Under the pieces are notes generated by a model. It was not told where the DNA came from. It did no database searches and saw only the letters and a list, made by a program, of their open reading frames with translations. Position numbers and translations under genes: made by a program. A DNA stretch of 64,000 bases from contig NZ_LWCC02000005.1 of the NCBI RefSeq assembly GCF_001642695.1, forward strand, positions 1,012,861 through 1,076,860. Reading direction: 5' to 3'. The DNA comes from Streptomyces chilikensis. Lineage in GTDB: Bacteria; Actinomycetota; Actinomycetes; Streptomycetales; Streptomycetaceae. Of the stretch, positions 8,510 through 17,617 are shown piece after piece; the first letter of the stretch is position 1; the number at the start of each line of letters is the position of its first letter.

Positions 8510-9187
8510 TCAGGCGGCCGCGGCGATGCCGGCGCCGATGGCGACGAACAGCCAGCCGGTGGTCAGCTCCCACCGGTGACGGACGCGCGGGCGGGCGAGG
8601 AACGCGCGCAGCCGTGCGGCGACGGCCACCAGGGCGAACCAGAGGGCGACGCCGATGAGGACGTCCAGGGTGCCGAGGAGGAAGATCTGCCGCGTCATCG
8701 TGCCGCCACCGCCACCGCCACCGCCACCGCCGCCGTGGACGAACTGCGGCAGGACGCTCAGGAAGAACAGCGCCGCCTTGGGGTTGAGCACGTTGGTGAG
8801 GAGGCCCTCGGAGAAGCCGGACCGCCACCGGCCGCGGCCGGCCCCCCGCCCGTCCGCGGACGGGCGCGCGTCCGGGAGTCCGGGGCCGCCCGCCGGGCGC
8901 GCGGCGCGGCGGGCGGCCAGGAGCGCCCGGATCCCCAGGTGCACCAGGTAGGCCGCGCCCAGCAGCCGGACGGCGTCGAAGACCGCGGGCGAACGGGCGG
9001 CGACCAGCGACAACCCGAGCGCGGCGGCGAGCATGTGCACGCACAGACCGGTCTGCGCGCCCAGCGCCGCGGCCCGCCCCTTCGCGGGGTGCTCGGTGGC
9101 CGACCGGAGCACCACGAGGAAGTCCGGGCCGGGGACCAGATAGGCCACCAGCACCACACCGACGAAACCCGCGAGGTCGACCGACAT
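8510..9187 (-). CDS. LysE/RhtB-family amino-acid exporter with a poly-Gly loop
   Basis: 225 aa, about six membrane segments. It opens with the family signature VLVAYLVPGPDFLVVLR and carries EGLLTNVLNPKAALFFL in the middle. Such proteins export amino acids or homoserine lactone derivatives. An uninterrupted run of eleven glycines (152-162) stands in the loop after LPQFVH, encoded by CCACCG-type hexamers on the plus strand; most relatives have a short linker there. A second, Arg/Gly-rich insertion lies around 93-122. AGGAGGGG precedes the ATG at 9187. It is divergent from the lacI gene but has no obvious link to glycan use. Confidence 0.88.
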   Translation of the reverse strand: MSVDLAGFVGVVLVAYLVPGPDFLVVLRSATEHPAKGRAAALGAQTGLCVHMLAAALGLSLVAARSPAVFDAVRLLGAAYLVHLGIRALLAARRAARPAGGPGLPDARPSADGRGAGRGRWRSGFSEGLLTNVLNPKAALFFLSVLPQFVHGGGGGGGGGGGTMTRQIFLLGTLDVLIGVALWFALVAVAARLRAFLARPRVRHRWELTTGWLFVAIGAGIAAAA

Positions 9188-9281
9188 CCGCACCCCTCCT
9201 GCCGTGGCCGCCCCGGGTACCCCCGGCCGGCGGGCCGATGGCGCCGGTTTCCGCCACCGGGAGGCTCCCGGCGAGAAAGGC

Positions 9282-9299
9282 TGTCGAAGCGCTTCGACA
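9282..9299. promoter_or_regulatory. LacI-family operator O1
   Basis: TGTCGAAGCGCTTCGACA is a perfect 18-bp palindrome with the central GAAGCGCTTC and CG step typical of LacI/GalR operators. It lies 103 bp upstream of the lacI start and 95 bp upstream of the divergent lysE start. Confidence 0.88.
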
Positions 9300-9369
9300 C
9301 CTATGGACACCCGGCCGTGGTGAAGTTACTGTCGACCCATTCTGACTCGCACGAATCGGCACAGCGCCC

Positions 9370-9387
9370 TGTCGAAGCGCTTCACAA
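9370..9387. promoter_or_regulatory. LacI-family operator O2
   Basis: TGTCGAAGCGCTTCACAA retains the same 10-bp core (9374-9383) 88 bp from O1. It ends 14 bp before the lacI start codon, a good position for autorepression, and the pair could support looping. Confidence 0.85.
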
Positions 9388-9401
9388 CCTTGGAGAGCTG
9401 G

Positions 9402-10478
9402 ATGGTCACCCTCGCTGAGGTTGCCCAGCACGCCGGAGTCTCGGCCAGCACGGTGAGCTACGTCCTCAGCGGCAAACGGTCCATCTCGGCCACCACCCGG
9501 CAGCGGGTCGAGCAGAGCATCCGCGAACTCGGCTACCACCCCAACGCCGGCGCGCGCGCCCTGGCCAGCAGCAGGTCCAACATCATCGCCCTGGTGATCC
9601 CGCTCCGCACCGACATGTACGTGCCGGTCATGATGGAGATCGCCATCGCGGTGGCCACCACCGCGCGCACCCACGGCTACGACGTCCTGCTGCTCACCGG
9701 CGAGGAGGGCCCCGAGGCGGTGCGCCGGGTGACCGGCAGCGGACTGGCCGACGCCATGATCCTCATGGACGTCGAACTCGACGACGAGCGGCTCCCGTTG
9801 CTCCGCCAGGCCGACCAGCCGTCCGTGCTGATCGGCCTGCCCGCCGACACGACGGGGATGACCTGCGTCGACCTCGACTTCACGGCGACCGGGGCGCTGT
9901 GCGTGGAGCACCTGGCGGAGCTCGGGCACCGTGACATCGCGGTCATCGGCGAGGCGCCGGCCGTCTACGAGCGGCACACCGGCTTCGCCGAGCGCACCCT
10001 CGACGGACTCCGTTCCCGCGCACGGGAGCTGGGCGTCCGGGTCCTGCACCGCCCGTGCGAGGGCGGCTACGACGCCCTGACCGTCACCCTCGCCCGCGTC
10101 TTCGACGAACGCCCCGGCACCACCGGTTTCGTCGTGCAGAACGAGTCCGCGGTGGAGCCCCTGCTCGCCCTGCTGCGCCAGCAGGGCCGGGCCGTCCCCG
10201 AGGACGTGTCGGTGGTCGCGGTCTGCCCCGACCAGGTCGCCGTCCAGGCGTCCGTGCGGCTCACCTCGGTCGCCATCCCGGCGCAGGAGATGGGCCGGCG
10301 AGCCGTGGAACACCTCCTCACCAAGCTCGAGGGGCGTGGCAGCGAGGACATCGTGCTGCTCGCGCCGGAACTGGTGGTCCGCGCGAGCACCGGGCCGGCG
10401 CCCGCGGCTCCCCCTGACGCCGCCGGCCGGCCCCACGCCGCCCGGGCACCCCGGTCGGCCCGTCGTCCGCACCCGTAA
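9402..10478 (+). CDS. LacI-family regulator of the xyloglucan locus
   Basis: 358 aa. The N-terminal helix-turn-helix and hinge are clear (VTLAEVAQHAGVSASTVSYV, then TTRQRVEQSIRELGYHPNA with ARALASSRS), followed by a periplasmic-binding-like effector domain. The ATG at 9402 is preceded by GGAG; a TTG four codons upstream is possible but less likely. Its stop overlaps the AAGGAG of the GH31 gene 12 bp away, so the two are co-transcribed. Matching operators occur here, before the binding-protein operon and before the GH3 gene, so it is expected to repress the whole locus until a xyloglucan-derived sugar binds. The C-terminal tail (about 25 residues) is Pro/Arg-rich. Confidence 0.93.
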   Translation: MVTLAEVAQHAGVSASTVSYVLSGKRSISATTRQRVEQSIRELGYHPNAGARALASSRSNIIALVIPLRTDMYVPVMMEIAIAVATTARTHGYDVLLLTGEEGPEAVRRVTGSGLADAMILMDVELDDERLPLLRQADQPSVLIGLPADTTGMTCVDLDFTATGALCVEHLAELGHRDIAVIGEAPAVYERHTGFAERTLDGLRSRARELGVRVLHRPCEGGYDALTVTLARVFDERPGTTGFVVQNESAVEPLLALLRQQGRAVPEDVSVVAVCPDQVAVQASVRLTSVAIPAQEMGRRAVEHLLTKLEGRGSEDIVLLAPELVVRASTGPAPAAPPDAAGRPHAARAPRSARRPHP

Positions 10479-10490
10479 GGAGTACGCCAC

Positions 10491-12536
10491 GTGAACCAGC
10501 CGGTCGGAACACCGCCCGAGGTCGGCCTCGCCCAGTCCTCACCCACCGTCGGCGTCCTCCGGGAGCGCGACGGCGGCCTGGAGTGGAGCGGCCGGCAGGA
10601 GACCGTCCGCATCGAGCCGTGGGGCCCGGACGCGGTCCGGGTCCGGGCCAGACTCGGCGGTCCGGTCCTCGACGGCCTGCCCGGCGCGCTGCTCGGCACC
10701 GCGCCGGACGCCCCGGCCACGATCAGGATCGGTGACGGCACCGCCGCCCTGACGGTCGGCGCGCTGACCGTCGAGGTGGACGCGCAGGGCATGCTGCGCT
10801 TCCTGCGCACCGGCGACCGCGCGGAACTGCTCGCCGAGGAACGCGCCCACTTCTGGTGGCCGGGCCCCCGGCTCTACACCGCCGTGGGCAACGGGCACCA
10901 CCGCCTGGAGCAGCGCTTCGCCGCCTACGAGGACGAGAAGCTGTACGGCCTCGGCCAGCACCAGCACGGCCGGCTCGACCAGAAGGGCCTGGTGATCGAC
11001 CTGGTGCAGCGCAACGCCGAGGTGAGCATCCCCGTCCTGACCTCCAGCCGCGGCTACACGCTGCTGTGGAACAACCCGGCGATCGGCCGGGTCGAGCTGG
11101 CGGGCAACGGCACCCGCTGGGTGGCCGACTCGGCCCGGCAGATCGACTACTGGATCACCGCGGGCGCCCCGGCCGACGCCCAGCGCGCCTACACCTCGGT
11201 CACCGGCCGCACCCCCATGCTGCCCGCCTGGGCCGCCGGGTTCTGGCAGTGCAAGCTGCGCTACCGCACCCAGGACGAACTGCTCGCCGTGGCCCGCGAG
11301 TACCGGCGCCGGGGCCTGCCGCTCGACGCGATCGTCTGCGACTTCTTCCACTGGACCCACCTCGGCGAGTGGAAGTTCGACCCGAAGGAGTGGCCCGACC
11401 CGGCGGCCATGGTCCGCGAACTGGACGGACTCGGCGTCAAACTGGTCGTCTCGGTCTGGCCGTCGGTCTCGCCGCTGTCGGAGAACCATCCGGTGATGGA
11501 GCAGCGCGGGTACTTCATCGGCACCCAGTACGGGCCGCTGGCGCACGCCGACTGGCCGGACAAGGAGGTCGCCTCGACCGTCCAGGTCGCCTTCTACGAC
11601 GCCACCAACCCCGAGGCGCGGGAGTTCGTCTGGTCCCGGATCAAGGAGAACTACCTGGACCCCTACGGCATCACGGCCTTCTGGCTGGACGCCTGCGAAC
11701 CGGAGCTGAAGCCGGGCTTCCCGGAGAACCTGCGCTACTGGGCCGGACCCGGCCTGGAGGTCGGCAACCTGTACCCGCGGGAGAACTCCCGCGCCTTCCA
11801 CGAAGGGCTGCGGGCGGCCGGCGAGAGCGAGGTCATCACCCTCAACCGGTCGGCCTGGGCGGGCAGTCAGCGGCACGGCGCGGCCCTGTGGTCCGGTGAC
11901 ATCGGCACCGACTTCGCGACCCTGCGCCGGCAGCTGGCCGCCGGCCTCAACACCGCGCTGTCCGGCATACCGTGGTGGAACACGGACATCGGGGGCTTCC
12001 ACGGCGGCGACCCGGACGACCCGGCCTACCGCGAGGTGCTGGTGCGCTGGTTCCAGTTCGGCGCGCTGTCGCCGCTGATGCGGCTGCACGGCTTCCGGGA
12101 CCCGGGCATGCCGCTCGGCCCGGACATGACCGGCGGCCCCAACGAGGTGTGGTCGTACGGCGAGGAGGCCGGGGCGGTCCTGGAGAAGTACCTGCGGCTG
12201 CGCGAGCGGCTGAAGCCGTACGTCCTGGAGGTCATGCGCGAGGCCCACGAGGAAGGGCTGCCGGTGATGCGGCCGCTGTTCCTGGAGTTCCCCGACGACC
12301 GCGCCGCCTGGTCGGTGGACGACGCCTACCTCCTCGGCCCCGACCTGCTGGTCGCCCCGGTGCTCGAGGCGGGGGCCACGAGCCGGAGCGTCCACCTCCC
12401 GGCGGGCGCGCGCTGGACGGACGCGTGGACGGGCGAGGCGCACGAGGGCGGTGCGGCCGTGACCGTCGAGGCGCCGCTGGAGCGCATTCCGCTCTTCCTG
12501 CGGGACGGGGCGAGCCTGCCGGTCCGCGAGGCCTGA
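10491..12536 (+). CDS. GH31 glycosidase, probable alpha-xylosidase
   Basis: 681 aa without a signal peptide, so cytoplasmic. N-terminal beta-sandwich, then a (beta/alpha)8 barrel with FWLDACEPEL, the nucleophile being D400, and WSGDIGTD, the acid/base being D470. The flanking sequence (KLRYRTQDELLAVAREYRRR, then AIVCDFFHW and TNPEAREFVWSRIKENYLD) is that of alpha-xylosidase-type GH31 enzymes, not alpha-glucosidases. It would remove non-reducing xylose from imported xyloglucan oligosaccharides. GTG start with AAGGAG eight bases upstream, directly behind lacI. Alpha-glucosidase activity is the main alternative. Confidence 0.9.
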   Translation: MNQPVGTPPEVGLAQSSPTVGVLRERDGGLEWSGRQETVRIEPWGPDAVRVRARLGGPVLDGLPGALLGTAPDAPATIRIGDGTAALTVGALTVEVDAQGMLRFLRTGDRAELLAEERAHFWWPGPRLYTAVGNGHHRLEQRFAAYEDEKLYGLGQHQHGRLDQKGLVIDLVQRNAEVSIPVLTSSRGYTLLWNNPAIGRVELAGNGTRWVADSARQIDYWITAGAPADAQRAYTSVTGRTPMLPAWAAGFWQCKLRYRTQDELLAVAREYRRRGLPLDAIVCDFFHWTHLGEWKFDPKEWPDPAAMVRELDGLGVKLVVSVWPSVSPLSENHPVMEQRGYFIGTQYGPLAHADWPDKEVASTVQVAFYDATNPEAREFVWSRIKENYLDPYGITAFWLDACEPELKPGFPENLRYWAGPGLEVGNLYPRENSRAFHEGLRAAGESEVITLNRSAWAGSQRHGAALWSGDIGTDFATLRRQLAAGLNTALSGIPWWNTDIGGFHGGDPDDPAYREVLVRWFQFGALSPLMRLHGFRDPGMPLGPDMTGGPNEVWSYGEEAGAVLEKYLRLRERLKPYVLEVMREAHEEGLPVMRPLFLEFPDDRAAWSVDDAYLLGPDLLVAPVLEAGATSRSVHLPAGARWTDAWTGEAHEGGAAVTVEAPLERIPLFLRDGASLPVREA

Positions 12537-12575
12537 GCCGGAAGGGGCCCGGAGCGGAAGGGGCCCGGGCCGGAA

Positions 12576-12603
12576 GGGGCCGCCCGCGGGTGCGGGCGGC
12601 CCC
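12576..12603. terminator. Bidirectional terminator between GH31 and GH12 genes
   Basis: Twelve-base-pair perfect stem of G and C (arms 12576-12587 and 12592-12603) with a four-base loop, between two convergent genes whose stops are at 12536 and 12609. There is no T tract, as is usual in Streptomyces. The preceding 40 bp repeat the motif CGGAAGGGGCC three times. Confidence 0.75.
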
Positions 12604-12608
12604 GGGGC

Positions 12609-13322
12609 CTAGCCGGCCGTGACCGTCAGGTTGTCGGTGCGGAAGTCCAGGCCGCCCGCCGACGAGGTGATCTCGTAGCCGAACTGCACGTCGCCGATGG
12701 TCTCGTCGCCCATCCAGCGCTTGGTGTCCTTGATCCACCGCAGGATGGGCAGCATGTCGACCGTTCCGGAGGTGGAGCGGGAGGTCCGCAGGAACGAGAA
12801 GACCTGGTTGGAGCCGTTGTCGCCCTTGTACACGTTCCAGGTGTGGCCGCCGAGGGTCACCGTGCCCTGGGACGAGCCGAGCGGGCCGACCGGACCGTAC
12901 TGGTTGACCCAGAGCATGATCTCGTAGTCGTGGTCCGTGTCCCAGATGTCGTACGAGGTGTTGTACGCGCCCGCCGACGGCACGCTGACGCTGTAGCTGC
13001 TGGTGAGCGTGCGCAGCGAGGAGACGGTCCGGTTCACCACCTTCTTGGAGTTCGGGTAGGACTTGATGCCGCCGGTGTTCGGGTGGTCGGCCCACACGCC
13101 CCAGTTGGTGCCGGAGTTGGCCCACACGCACTGGCTGCCCGCGCCGGAGCCCCAGATGTTGTTGTAGAGGGTGTAGCCGTTCAGGCCGGTGTTGCCCCAC
13201 CGGTCGCAGGAGCTCCACACCGCGGCCTGCGCGGGGGCGGCGGCGAGGCCCGTGGTGAGGCCCAGCGCGAGGGCGGGAGCCAGCAGGGCCCGGGTGATGC
13301 TGCGGAGGGTGCCTGTTGCCAT
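12609..13322 (-). CDS. Secreted GH12 endo-beta-1,4-glucanase/xyloglucanase
   Basis: 237 aa. A Sec signal peptide (RSITRALLAPALALGLTTGL) with predicted cleavage after APAQA, residue 33. The mature enzyme is a single GH12 domain: SSCDRWGNTGLNGYTLYNN start, nucleophile E134 in YEIMLWVNQYG and acid/base E217 in FGYEITS. It carries no carbohydrate-binding module, unlike many Streptomyces cellulases. It is the only exported hydrolase of the locus, so it should perform the first backbone cut outside the cell; the side-chain enzymes around it favour xyloglucan over cellulose. ATG at 13322 with AAGGA; it is the last gene of the minus-strand operon, 34 bp after the GH95 gene. Confidence 0.93.
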   Translation of the reverse strand: MATGTLRSITRALLAPALALGLTTGLAAAPAQAAVWSSCDRWGNTGLNGYTLYNNIWGSGAGSQCVWANSGTNWGVWADHPNTGGIKSYPNSKKVVNRTVSSLRTLTSSYSVSVPSAGAYNTSYDIWDTDHDYEIMLWVNQYGPVGPLGSSQGTVTLGGHTWNVYKGDNGSNQVFSFLRTSRSTSGTVDMLPILRWIKDTKRWMGDETIGDVQFGYEITSSAGGLDFRTDNLTVTAG

Positions 13323-13356
13323 GGTGTTCCTTCCACGGGTGGGGGGAGTCACGCGG

Positions 13357-15558
13357 TCACCGCGCCGTCAGGGTGAGGACGCGGTCTTCTCCGGCGACCA
13401 GGTCGAGGAACCCGGCGCCGGCCGAAGTCCTGAGTTCGATGCGGACCGTGCGGGTGGGCCGCAGGACGGCCGTGACGCCGTCCGGGCTCCAGGTGAGGTC
13501 GAGGACGGCGCCGAAGCGGGTGCGCACGCCGCGCAGCGATCCCCTGGGGTACGCCGGCGGCGGCGCGGGCAGCAGGACCAGCCTGCCGGGCGTGGACTGC
13601 GCCAGCGCCTCGATCAGCACCGCGGGCAGGGCGTGGGCCGCGTCCGCGTTGTAGACGTCGCGGTGCGGGTAGTGCGAGCTCATCAGCGAGACGTGGAAGT
13701 GGTCGCCGCGCAGCACGCGGGCCAGCGCGCGGGCGACCCGCTCGCCGTCCCGGAGCCGTGCGGCGACCAGCGCGTGGTGCAGGTGGCCGTGGGCGGAGTC
13801 GTTCTCCGGGCCGCGCAGTTCCAGGGCCCGGTGCGCGGCGGCGGCGAGCGCGGGCGTGTCGTAGGGGTTGATCTCGTCGAGCGGCCACACGCCGTAGAGG
13901 TGGCTGAGGTGGCGGTGGTCGTAGGTGTCGCCGAGGCCGGGCCAGGCCCACTCGGCCAGCGCCCCGTCGGCGTTGACGCGGTGCGGCGGCAGCCGGCCGG
14001 CGAGCGCGCGCCAGCGGTCGGCGGCGGCCCCGGGGTGGTAGCGGGCGGCGGTGAGCAGGGCGTGCCGGGCGGCGGAGAGGTCCATGGCCGCGTTGACCGC
14101 GCCCCAGCTCCCGCCCGCCGGGCGGTTCTCCGGCGAGTACGACGGCACCACCACCAGGTGGCCCGCGCCGTCGGTGCGGGTGAGGAAGTCCTCGTAGAAC
14201 AGGGCGGTCTCGGCCAGCGCGGCGGCGGTCGCGGGAGTGGTCACGCCGTGGATCTCGTCGTGCTCGACGAGGGGGACCAGCAGCCAGTCCGCCCCGGCGG
14301 TCCACAGGTGGAGCGGGTACTCGCGGCTGAAGTGGAGGCTGAGCCCGCACTCGCCGTCGGTGTGCGAGGGGGCGACCACGCCCCGGGCGCCGAAGACGGC
14401 GCGCGCGTTCTCCCGCCAGTCCGGGAGCTGGCGTTCCACCAGGGCGGCCAGGGCCCCGGTGACCTCGGGGAGCGCGGCGGCGCCCGCCGAGGCGGTCTGG
14501 AGGTTGAGGTTGGCGTTGGTGGTGAAGGCGCCCGACCAGGCGGTGTCCCAGTCGCCGGTCCACAGACCGGTGAGCCGGGGCGGCAGCAGGCCGCTCGCGG
14601 AGAGCAGGTGGTAGCGGCCGGCCGCGAAGAGCCGTTCCAGGAGCGCGGCGCTGTCCGGCCGGCGGAGCAGCGCGGAGCCGGGAAGCGCGCGCTCGGCGGG
14701 GTCGGCCGCCAGGTCGAGCCCGGCCCGCAGGTAGGCGGTGCGGTGCAGGGCGGTGTGGCGGGCGAGGAGGGTGTCGTAGGTTCCGGCGGCGAGCAGGCCG
14801 CGCAGGGCCCGCGCCCCGGCCGCCAGGTCCGTCCCGCCGGTGTGGCGCCGCACCCGGGTCAGCAGCAGCACCGAGCGCGCGCCCGTGACGCGCACCCCGG
14901 CGGGCGTGGCGCCGGTGCGTCCGCCCGTGACGCGGACGAGGGTGACGCCCGTGTACGCGAGGTCGCCGTCCGGGTAGCGGACGGTCAGGCCGAGCACGGC
15001 GCCCCCGGGGACGAGCAGGACGCCGTGGTCGACGCGCAGGCGCTCCGGGGCGCCGGGCAGCCGGTGGTCCAGCCCGACGTCCAGCTCCGGGGCCGGCCCG
15101 GTGACCTGGTGGACGATCACGTCGTCGGCCCGGGAGACGAAGACCCGGGAGCACCGGTCGCCGCGCTCGGTGACGGCCTCCCCGGTGGTGAAGTCGACGG
15201 ACCGCCGCATCCGCGAGGGCGCCCCGGCGCCGGCCACGGCCCGCAGCCGGACGAGGAAGGCCGGGTGGAACGGCCGCACCCACTGCAGCGGCCGCCCGTC
15301 GGTGAACTCCTCGGCGGCGGTGAGGTCCCCGGCCAGCATCCGGTCCCGCAGGGCGGGGAGGGCGGCGGCCAGGGCGGGGGGCCGGGCCCCCGCACTGCCG
15401 TTGGGACGGACCAGGGTGTGGTGGGTGACGACGACCCGGTCGTCGTCCGGGTCGCCGAACACCAGCGCGCCGTGCCGGCCGTTGCCGGTGAGGAAGGCGT
15501 CCTCCCAGCGGGTCGCCGGCGACGGCTCCCAGGTGCCGTGCACGGGGCCCGGGCTCAC
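13357..15558 (-). CDS. GH95-family glycosidase, probable alpha-L-fucosidase or alpha-L-galactosidase
   Basis: 733 aa, no signal peptide. N-terminal sandwich begins WEDAFLTGNGRHGALVFGDP. The (alpha/alpha)6 barrel carries LTGLWTGDWDTAWSG with TTNANLNLQTA, where family members have the two catalytic asparagines, EWAWPGLGDTYDHRHLSHLY with the expected acidic residue, and a late SSHYPHRDVYNADAAHAL. That last stretch replaces the usual FQIDGN-like motif, so specificity may differ from classical alpha-1,2-L-fucosidase. In a xyloglucan locus it would remove terminal fucose (or L-galactose) before beta-galactosidase acts. The GTG at 15558 overlaps the stop of the GH42 gene as GTGA, so the pair is translationally coupled. 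Confidence 0.85.
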   Translation of the reverse strand: MSPGPVHGTWEPSPATRWEDAFLTGNGRHGALVFGDPDDDRVVVTHHTLVRPNGSAGARPPALAAALPALRDRMLAGDLTAAEEFTDGRPLQWVRPFHPAFLVRLRAVAGAGAPSRMRRSVDFTTGEAVTERGDRCSRVFVSRADDVIVHQVTGPAPELDVGLDHRLPGAPERLRVDHGVLLVPGGAVLGLTVRYPDGDLAYTGVTLVRVTGGRTGATPAGVRVTGARSVLLLTRVRRHTGGTDLAAGARALRGLLAAGTYDTLLARHTALHRTAYLRAGLDLAADPAERALPGSALLRRPDSAALLERLFAAGRYHLLSASGLLPPRLTGLWTGDWDTAWSGAFTTNANLNLQTASAGAAALPEVTGALAALVERQLPDWRENARAVFGARGVVAPSHTDGECGLSLHFSREYPLHLWTAGADWLLVPLVEHDEIHGVTTPATAAALAETALFYEDFLTRTDGAGHLVVVPSYSPENRPAGGSWGAVNAAMDLSAARHALLTAARYHPGAAADRWRALAGRLPPHRVNADGALAEWAWPGLGDTYDHRHLSHLYGVWPLDEINPYDTPALAAAAHRALELRGPENDSAHGHLHHALVAARLRDGERVARALARVLRGDHFHVSLMSSHYPHRDVYNADAAHALPAVLIEALAQSTPGRLVLLPAPPPAYPRGSLRGVRTRFGAVLDLTWSPDGVTAVLRPTRTVRIELRTSAGAGFLDLVAGEDRVLTLTAR

Positions 15559-17537
15559 GGCCGGAGCACCGCCGCCCCGTACCGGCCGAGGGCGACCCCG
15601 TCCGTGACGGCGGTCCCGGAGAGCAGGTCGAGGTGGCGGCCGGGGAGCGGGACGGTCACCGGGGCGCGCCCGTGGTTGAGCAGGAACAGCAGCCCGCCCC
15701 GGCGGACCGCCTCCACCCCGGGGGGCAGCCCGTCCAGCACGGGGCTCACGCCCGCGCCGGCGGCGATCCGCGCGAGCAGGTCGCGCAGCGCCCGCGGTTC
15801 GGGGAGCGTGGACAGGTACCAGGCGCGGTCCCTGCGGAGCACCGCGGGCATGCCGTCGAGTTCGCCGCCCCGGTAGGCGAGGGTCTCGGAGACGGTGTCC
15901 GCCGCGTCGATCTCCTCCGACCACAGGGTTCCCGAGAAGCCCTCGCAGTCGACGTGCTCACCGGGCGGCAGCGGCCACCACTCGTGCAGGACGCCGATGC
16001 CGAACAGCTCGCGCAGCCGCGGGTCCATGCCGCCGGGCCGGATCCGGTCGTCCTGGTCGGCCGTACCGGTCAGGAAGCCGGCGACCAGTGTGCCGCCGCC
16101 GCGCACGTAGGCCAGCAGGTTGTCGACGGCGGCGTCGGTGAGCAGGTACAGCTGGGGCGCGACGACCATCCGGTAGCCGGACAGGTCGTGCTCCGGGTGG
16201 GCGAAGTCGCAGGTCACGGCGGACTCCCAGAGGGCGCCGTGCCAGGCGGACAGGACGGCCCCGTACTCGACCTCGGTGGAGGGGCGGCCCTGCTGGTCGC
16301 CGGCCCACCAGGCGTGCCAGTCGTGCAGCACGGCGACGTCCGCCCCGATGCCCGTGCCCGCGACCTCGCCGCCGATCCGCGCCAGGTCGGCGCCGAGCCG
16401 CTTCACCTCCTGGAAGGCACGGCCCCGCGGCCCGGCGTGGCCCAGCATGGCGGAGTGGAACTTCTCGGCGCCCTGCCGGGACTGGCGCCACTGGAAGTAG
16501 CAGACGGCGTCGGCGCCGCGGGCGACGGCCTGCAGCGACCAGAGGCGGTTGAGGCCCCGCGGCTTGGGCTGGTTGACGCCGCGCCAGCTGACGCCGCCGG
16601 CGGCCTGCTCCATCACCATCCACGGGCCCCGGGCCTGGGAGCGGGTGAGGTCCTGGACCAGGGCGGCGGACCGGGGCGCGAGCGGGTCGCGGGAGTCCGG
16701 GTACAGGTCGACGGAGACGACGTCCTCCTCCTCGGCCCACCGCCAGCCGTCCTGCCCCGTCCACAGCGGCATGAAGTTGGTGGTGACCGGGATGTGCGGG
16801 GTGTGCCGGGCGACGATGTCGCGTTCGGCGGTGAAGCACTCCAGCAGCATGTCGGAGGTGAAGCGGCGGAAGTCCAGCACCTGGGAGGGGTTGTTCAGGT
16901 AGTGCGCGCGGCGCGGGGGCAGCACGCCCTCCCAGCAGTCGTAGCCCTGGCTCCAGAAGGCGGTGCCCCAGGCGGTGTTGAGGGCGTCGAGGGTGCCGTA
17001 CCGGTCGCGCAGCCAGCGCCGGAACGCGGCCGCCGCCTCGTCGCCGTGGTCGAACGTGCAGTACTCGTTGTTGATGTGCCACATCGTGAGGGCCGGGTGG
17101 GAGCCGTAGCGGGCGGCCAGGTCCTCGGTGATGGCGGCGGCGTACCGGCGGTAGACGGCGCTGGAGTGCGAGAAGTGCTGCCGGCCGCCCCACCACTCGA
17201 CGTGGCCGTCGGCGTCACGGGGCAGCGTCTCGGGGTGGAGGCGGCCCATCCAGGGCGGGGGAGAGGCCGTCGGGGTGGCCAGCACGACGCCCACGCCGTT
17301 GTCGTGCATCAGGTCCATCAGGGTGTCGAGCCAGCCGAACTCCCGCTCACCCGGCCGGGGTTCCAGTCTGGCCCAGGAGAAGACGCCGAGGGTGACGGTG
17401 TTGACGCCGGCCTCCTTCATCAGCCGGACGTCCTCGTGCCAGGTCTCCTCGGGCCACTGTTCCGGGTTGTAGTCGCCGCCGAACAGGATGCGGCCGCGCG
17501 CGGCGTCGGCCAGTACGGGGCCTCGGGGCCGGTCCAT
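15555..17537 (-). CDS. GH42 beta-galactosidase
   Basis: 660 aa, cytoplasmic. TIM barrel opens LFGGDYNPEQWPEETWHEDV. Acid/base E158 is in WHINNEYC and nucleophile E310 in PWMVMEQAAG. A trimerisation domain of flavodoxin-like fold (VAPQLYLLTDAAVDNLLAYV) and a small C-terminal beta domain follow, all at the family's usual length. The four zinc-ligand cysteines of some GH42 enzymes are not evident. Its role in the locus is removal of galactose from the second position of xyloglucan side chains. ATG at 17537 follows AAGGCAGG; 80 bp downstream of the second permease, probably the same operon. Confidence 0.93.
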   Translation of the reverse strand: MDRPRGPVLADAARGRILFGGDYNPEQWPEETWHEDVRLMKEAGVNTVTLGVFSWARLEPRPGEREFGWLDTLMDLMHDNGVGVVLATPTASPPPWMGRLHPETLPRDADGHVEWWGGRQHFSHSSAVYRRYAAAITEDLAARYGSHPALTMWHINNEYCTFDHGDEAAAAFRRWLRDRYGTLDALNTAWGTAFWSQGYDCWEGVLPPRRAHYLNNPSQVLDFRRFTSDMLLECFTAERDIVARHTPHIPVTTNFMPLWTGQDGWRWAEEEDVVSVDLYPDSRDPLAPRSAALVQDLTRSQARGPWMVMEQAAGGVSWRGVNQPKPRGLNRLWSLQAVARGADAVCYFQWRQSRQGAEKFHSAMLGHAGPRGRAFQEVKRLGADLARIGGEVAGTGIGADVAVLHDWHAWWAGDQQGRPSTEVEYGAVLSAWHGALWESAVTCDFAHPEHDLSGYRMVVAPQLYLLTDAAVDNLLAYVRGGGTLVAGFLTGTADQDDRIRPGGMDPRLRELFGIGVLHEWWPLPPGEHVDCEGFSGTLWSEEIDAADTVSETLAYRGGELDGMPAVLRRDRAWYLSTLPEPRALRDLLARIAAGAGVSPVLDGLPPGVEAVRRGGLLFLLNHGRAPVTVPLPGRHLDLLSGTAVTDGVALGRYGAAVLRP

Positions 17538-17590
17538 GGGCACCTGCCTTGTCGTATGCCTTCTCGTGCGAGCCCGTGCGGGCGGACGGG

Positions 17591-17610
17591 GGTCGCGCCG
17601 CGGCGCGACC
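17591..17610. terminator. 20-bp palindrome between permease and GH42 genes
   Basis: GGTCGCGCCGCGGCGCGACC is a perfect inverted repeat in the 80-bp gap between the second permease and the GH42 start. It could be an intra-operon attenuator that lowers expression of the hydrolases relative to the transporter, or an mRNA processing/stability hairpin. Confidence 0.5.
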
Positions 17611-17617
17611 GCGCGGG

